5,709 bases of DNA from an uncultured Eubacteriales bacterium (GTDB lineage Bacteria; Bacillota; Clostridia; Christensenellales; Christensenellaceae): NCBI GenBank assembly GCA_902782475.1, contig CACZNR010000055.1, forward strand, positions 1 to 5,709, given 5' to 3'. Positions 4,981 through 5,709 of the stretch are shown here, one piece after another. Position numbers and translations under genes: made by a program. Every line of letters starts with the position of its first letter. Position 1 is the stretch's first letter. The notes beneath the pieces were generated by a model that worked only from the letters and a program-made list of their open reading frames with translations, ran no database searches and had not been told where the DNA came from.

Positions 4981-5709
4981 TTATTCTTCCTCTGTCTCAG
5001 TATCAGCACCGATATCCCCGATGTTTGTGAAGAAGTCCTCTGATACCTGTGACTGAGGTTTGATATCGATCTTATAGCCTGTAAGCTTTGCGGCCAGTCT
5101 TGCATTCTGTCCTTCCTTGCCTATGGCCAGTGAGAGCTGACTGTCTGCAACTATAGCCTCTGCCTGCTTCTCATCCTCATTTACCCTTGTCATGAGCACC
5201 TGTGCAGGTCTCAGTGAATTTGCGATGAATTCTGCAGGATCCTCGCTCCATGGAACGATATCCACTCTCTCTCCGCCGAGCTCTTCCACTACAGCGTTTA
5301 TCCTTGCACCACGTGAACCTACGCATGCTCCTACTGGATCGATGTTAGGATCTTCTGCATAGACAGCGATCTTGCTCCTCTTTCCTGCTTCTCTTGCATA
5401 TGCCTTTATGACTACTGCATTTGACTGTATCTCAGGTACTTCAAGCTCGAAGAGTCTCTTCAAAAGGCCTGGATGTGAACGGGAAGTGATGATCTGAGCT
5501 CCCCTTGGGTTGTTCTTTACTTCCATTACATAGACCTTTACCCTCTGATTCTGCTGAAGCTCTTCTCCCGGTATTGCTTCCCTTGCAGGGATTATGGCTT
5601 CCGCATTTCCGACGTTGAGATAAACGACGCCTCTTTCCTGTCTCATGACCGTGCCTGTGATCATCTCATTTTCCTTGTCAGAATATCTGTCATGTATGCC
5701 GGCCCTTTC
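4981..5709 (-). CDS. nusA: Transcription factor NusA, C-terminal part (start beyond window)
   Basis: NusA binds RNA polymerase and nascent RNA, modulating pausing, termination and rRNA antitermination. The reading frame is open to the window edge, giving 242 residues; the N-terminal polymerase-binding domain is missing only because of the cut. The ATG at 5664 is an internal methionine, since the upstream in-frame sequence ERAGIHDRYSDKENE is typical of the NusA linker into S1. Counting from the first visible residue, the S1 domain spans about 15-75 and ends at SRSHPGLLKRLF (76-87). KH1 follows with AREAGKRSKIAVY (105-117), DPVGACVGSRG (124-134) and its GxxG loop, then KH2 with SLAIGKEGQNARLAAK (193-208). 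The protein ends in a short acidic tail (DTETEEE) and has none of the C-terminal acidic repeats of E. coli NusA, as is normal in Firmicutes. In KH1 the usual PEI-x-x-G-x-VEIK reads PEIQSNAVVIK, a mild departure. Confidence 0.97.
   Translation of the reverse strand, partial: ERAGIHDRYSDKENEMITGTVMRQERGVVYLNVGNAEAIIPAREAIPGEELQQNQRVKVYVMEVKNNPRGAQIITSRSHPGLLKRLFELEVPEIQSNAVVIKAYAREAGKRSKIAVYAEDPNIDPVGACVGSRGARINAVVEELGGERVDIVPWSEDPAEFIANSLRPAQVLMTRVNEDEKQAEAIVADSQLSLAIGKEGQNARLAAKLTGYKIDIKPQSQVSEDFFTNIGDIGADTETEEE

Noticed and set aside
5662..5664. ATG at 5664 as the start of a 227-residue protein
   Set aside because: The frame stays open to the window edge and the 15 upstream residues fit the NusA lead-in to the S1 domain, so this is an internal methionine of a cut gene.

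Overview
The window is a fragment of the conserved bacterial transcription/translation operon nusA–rnpM(ylxR)–rplGA(ylxQ)–infB–rbfA–nrnA–truB. Every gene is on the minus strand, so the operon reads from position 5709 down to position 1. Both ends are cut: nusA has lost its start beyond 5709 and truB runs off the window at position 1.

Gene order and protein sequences point to a Firmicute of class Clostridia, probably near Lachnospiraceae. The supporting signs are: NusA ends after its KH domains without the acidic repeats of Proteobacteria; rnpM and an L7Ae-family gene lie between nusA and infB; a DHH-family nrnA lies between rbfA and truB; and the ylxP gene that Bacillus carries between infB and rbfA is absent. 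Ribosome-binding sites are good Shine-Dalgarno matches and Arg AGA/AGG and Ile ATA codons are common. I cannot name a genus.

Layout from the 5' end of the transcript: NusA C-terminal part (5709–4981), 12-nt gap, RnpM (4968–4690), 17-nt overlap, L7Ae-like RplGA (4706–4380), 3-nt gap, IF2 (4376–1563), 12-nt gap, RbfA (1550–1158), 38-nt overlap, NrnA (1195–245), 4-nt ATGA overlap, TruB N-terminal part (248–1). No non-coding stretch exceeds 12 nt, and I see no promoter, terminator, RNA gene, mobile element or CRISPR array. The open frames on the plus strand are antisense shadows.

The products work together in making the translation apparatus: NusA in transcript elongation and rRNA antitermination, RnpM on RNase P, RplGA as a probable RNA/ribosome binder, IF2 in initiation, RbfA in 30S maturation, NrnA in degrading short RNA leftovers and pAp, and TruB in tRNA modification.

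I do not find an undescribed system here; this is core housekeeping DNA. The points worth a second look are an IF2 that lacks the usual first IF2_N module and has a different N-terminus plus a roughly 290-residue low-complexity linker, a run of three consecutive non-ATG starts (TTG, GTG, TTG) in rnpM, rplGA and infB, a possible internal start for a short IF2, and family-consensus departures in RbfA, NrnA and RplGA.
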